Assembly: GCF_000472965.1 (NCBI RefSeq)
Contig: NZ_AXAU01000027.1
Coordinates: 16,632 to 80,631 of the forward strand
Direction: 5' to 3'
DNA length: 64,000 nt
Source of the DNA: Bradyrhizobium murdochi
Lineage (GTDB): Bacteria > Pseudomonadota > Alphaproteobacteria > Rhizobiales > Xanthobacteraceae
How positions within the stretch are numbered: the first letter of the stretch is position 1; each line of letters begins with the position of its first letter. The position numbers and the translations under genes are program-made. The notes below the pieces were generated by a model. That model did no database searches. It saw only the letters and a list, made by a program, of their open reading frames with translations, and was not told the DNA's origin. Below are positions 62,492 to 64,000 of this stretch, piece after piece.

Positions 62492-63562
62492 GTGCCGCCA
62501 CCCCAAAGCAGTTCTGACGACGCAAAGCCACGACCCGGCATGCTCGGCCGCGGCATGGCCCTCGTTCCAGGGGTCGCGCTCTGCGGCATCATCACCGCCG
62601 TTTCGCTGGGCGCGCAACGCCTCGAAGAGCACGTCTTCATCCATCCTTACGTCGAGGCACTGGTCATCGCGATCCTGCTCGGAATGGCGATTCGCACCAT
62701 CTGGCAACCATCCCAACGCTGGCGTTCCGGCATAGCCTTCAGCGCCAAGCAACTGCTCGAGGTCGCCGTCATGCTGCTCGGCGCGTCCGTCAGCTTTGGC
62801 GCGATCGCGGCCTCCGGCTATCTCTTGATCGGCGCAATCGTCGCCACCGTCGCGGCGATGCTCGCGGTGAGCTTCGGCCTCAGCCGCATGCTCGGGCTTC
62901 CTACGAAAATGTCGATCCTGATCGCCTGCGGCAATTCGATATGCGGCAACTCGGCAATCGCCGCGGTCGCGCCGGTGATCGGAGCCAATAGCGACGATGT
63001 CGCCTCGTCGATCTCCTTCACCGCCATTCTCGGCGTGTTGATGGTGCTGGGCCTGCCGCTCCTGATCCCCTTGCTGGGCCTGTCGGCGACACAGTACGGC
63101 ATTCTGGCGGGCCTCACCGTCTATGCCGTTCCGCAGGTTTTGGCGGCGACGGTGCCCGCGGGCATCATCAGCACGCAAATTGGCACTCTGGTCAAGCTTG
63201 TGCGCGTGCTGATGCTGGGGCCGATCGTGGTTGCCCTCTCGCTGGTCGCGGCGCGCCGCCGCAAGCTCCACGCCGACCAAACAAAGGTCGCCGCCATCAG
63301 CCCATTCAAGCTGGTGCCCTGGTTTATCATCGGCTTTCTGGTGCTCGCAGCCCTGCGCTCGCTCCAGCTCGTGCCGGATCTTGTGATCGCACCGGTGACG
63401 AAGACGGCGGCCATCCTGACTGTCCTCTCGATGGCTGCGCTTGGCCTTGGCGTCGACGTGCGCGTGCTCTCGACCGTGGGCGGAAGGGTCACCGCCGCCG
63501 TCACGCTGTCGCTGCTCCTCCTGCTGGGCCTTAGCATCGGGCTCGTTCACCTATTCCCGTGA
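62492..63562 (+). CDS. YeiH-family putative sulfate/anion exporter
   Basis: A 356-residue membrane protein with about 10 spans. The signature GNSICGNSAIAAVAPVIGAN with SFTAILGVLMVLGLPLLIP, and GLTVYAVPQVLAATVPAG followed by GTLVKLVRVLMLGPIVVA, are typical for the UPF0324/YeiH family. GTG 62492 is a good start: AAGGAGGATA lies 4-11 bases before it. The substrate is unproven; sulfate or other anions are proposed. It is 929 bases from the SDR and transcribed alone. Confidence 0.9.
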   Translation: MPPPQSSSDDAKPRPGMLGRGMALVPGVALCGIITAVSLGAQRLEEHVFIHPYVEALVIAILLGMAIRTIWQPSQRWRSGIAFSAKQLLEVAVMLLGASVSFGAIAASGYLLIGAIVATVAAMLAVSFGLSRMLGLPTKMSILIACGNSICGNSAIAAVAPVIGANSDDVASSISFTAILGVLMVLGLPLLIPLLGLSATQYGILAGLTVYAVPQVLAATVPAGIISTQIGTLVKLVRVLMLGPIVVALSLVAARRRKLHADQTKVAAISPFKLVPWFIIGFLVLAALRSLQLVPDLVIAPVTKTAAILTVLSMAALGLGVDVRVLSTVGGRVTAAVTLSLLLLLGLSIGLVHLFP

Positions 63563-63719
63563 CCATATGGCGCGCAGCCCCGTCGAAGCCTCAATCGCGG
63601 AATTTCCATTTCGGATTGAAGCGTGGCGTGCGGCACCGCGGCGTATACGCGACACAGGGCAAGCGGCTTGCGAACGATCCCATCGCCGCCCCGCTGATTC
63701 AATCAGAACCGGAAAGGCT

Positions 63720-64000
63720 CTAGGTGTGGAGCCTCAACAGGTTGTTCCCGGTTAGACCGAGTCTGCTGATGGGTGGCTTTGATCCGATACTGCCATGAGG
63801 TCTGTGCCAATTGTAGCGGTGAAGCCAGCGTGGCAGTTCGGCGGCGCGTTCGTCTGAGGTGTCGTAAGCGCGGGCATAAGCCCACTCGCGCAGGCTTGTC
63901 TGGATGAAGCGCTCAGCCTTGCCGTTGGTCTTGGGTGTGTAGGGCTTGGTACGGATATGCTTGAGGCCGAGACGCTTGCAGGCTGTTCGGAACGCAAAGG
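63720..64000 (-). mobile_element. IS481-family transposase fragment at the window edge
   Basis: The minus strand from 64000 to the TAG stop at 63720-63722 encodes the last 92 or so residues of a DDE transposase: RTKPYTPKTNGKAERFIQT (with the DDE glutamate), SLREWAYARAY, LHRYNWHRPHGSIGSKPP and SRLGLTGNNLL. This is the integrase core C-terminal half of IS481-like elements. The start of the gene and the far terminal repeat lie outside the window. It marks a possible boundary of the catabolic region. Confidence 0.85.

Noticed and set aside
62105..63550. 481-codon frame on the minus strand opposite the YeiH-family gene
   Set aside because: Composition is repetitive in His, Arg, Gln and Asp with no family; the plus-strand protein has clear membrane signatures and ribosome site.

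Overview
The window looks like a stretch of a Bradyrhizobium or close Bradyrhizobiaceae chromosome. The reasons are the high GC content, the alphaproteobacterial gene content (many CoA-dependent catabolic genes and ABC importers), and three families of palindromic intergenic repeats typical of that group (4330-4407, 10174-10258, 36469-36491). No rRNA, tRNA or CRISPR was seen. Both edges cut genes: a TPM-domain protein on the left and an IS481-type transposase on the right.

Layout. 1-941: LemA/TPM pair. 1103-6737: a fatty-acid-like CoA module (a crotonase without its usual acids and two acyl-CoA dehydrogenases) and a lone molybdenum hydroxylase large subunit. 6884-10158: divergent DegP-type and FtsH-type proteases. 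10278-11153: DapA-family aldolase. 11641-18108: an unusual locus with an animal-type haem peroxidase, a 136-residue protein whose only cysteine is next to last, a SARP/BTAD regulator and a YcaO enzyme; it has the look of an undescribed peptide-modification (RiPP) system. 18305-20926: XRE regulator, small hypothetical protein, phosphoglucomutase. 21097-24552: two divergent acyl-CoA ligases.

24575-51098 is a large aromatic-catabolism island. One minus-strand operon (30271 to 24575) holds a racemase-fold protein, Ohr, a thiolase-fold protein lacking the thiolase cysteine, a DUF35-SDR fusion, a cyclase-family hydrolase resembling isatin hydrolase, and a periplasmic binding protein. Next come an alpha/beta hydrolase, a complete branched-chain-type ABC importer with a fused LivM-LivG, a second seven-gene operon (43020 to 36543) with a gentisate-type dioxygenase, FAH hydrolase and RidA, and a plus-strand operon with IorA, IorB, a reductase, Rieske dioxygenase alpha and beta, SDR and MarR. 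I infer that these genes break down indole-3-acetate: dioxygenation, CoA activation, retro-aldol cleavage to isatin and acetyl-CoA, hydrolysis to isatinate, then oxidative decarboxylation by IorAB. The iorA promoter carries a perfect inverted repeat that suits the MarR protein.

51155-61878: an HxlR regulator, then a sugar-catabolism operon (MalFGK-type importer, Zn alcohol dehydrogenase, PfkB kinase resembling sulfofructose kinase YihV, LacD-type aldolase, enolase-superfamily enzyme) divergent from its LacI-type regulator, with two palindromic candidate operators between them. 61144-64000: SDR, small membrane protein, YeiH-family transporter and a transposase fragment.
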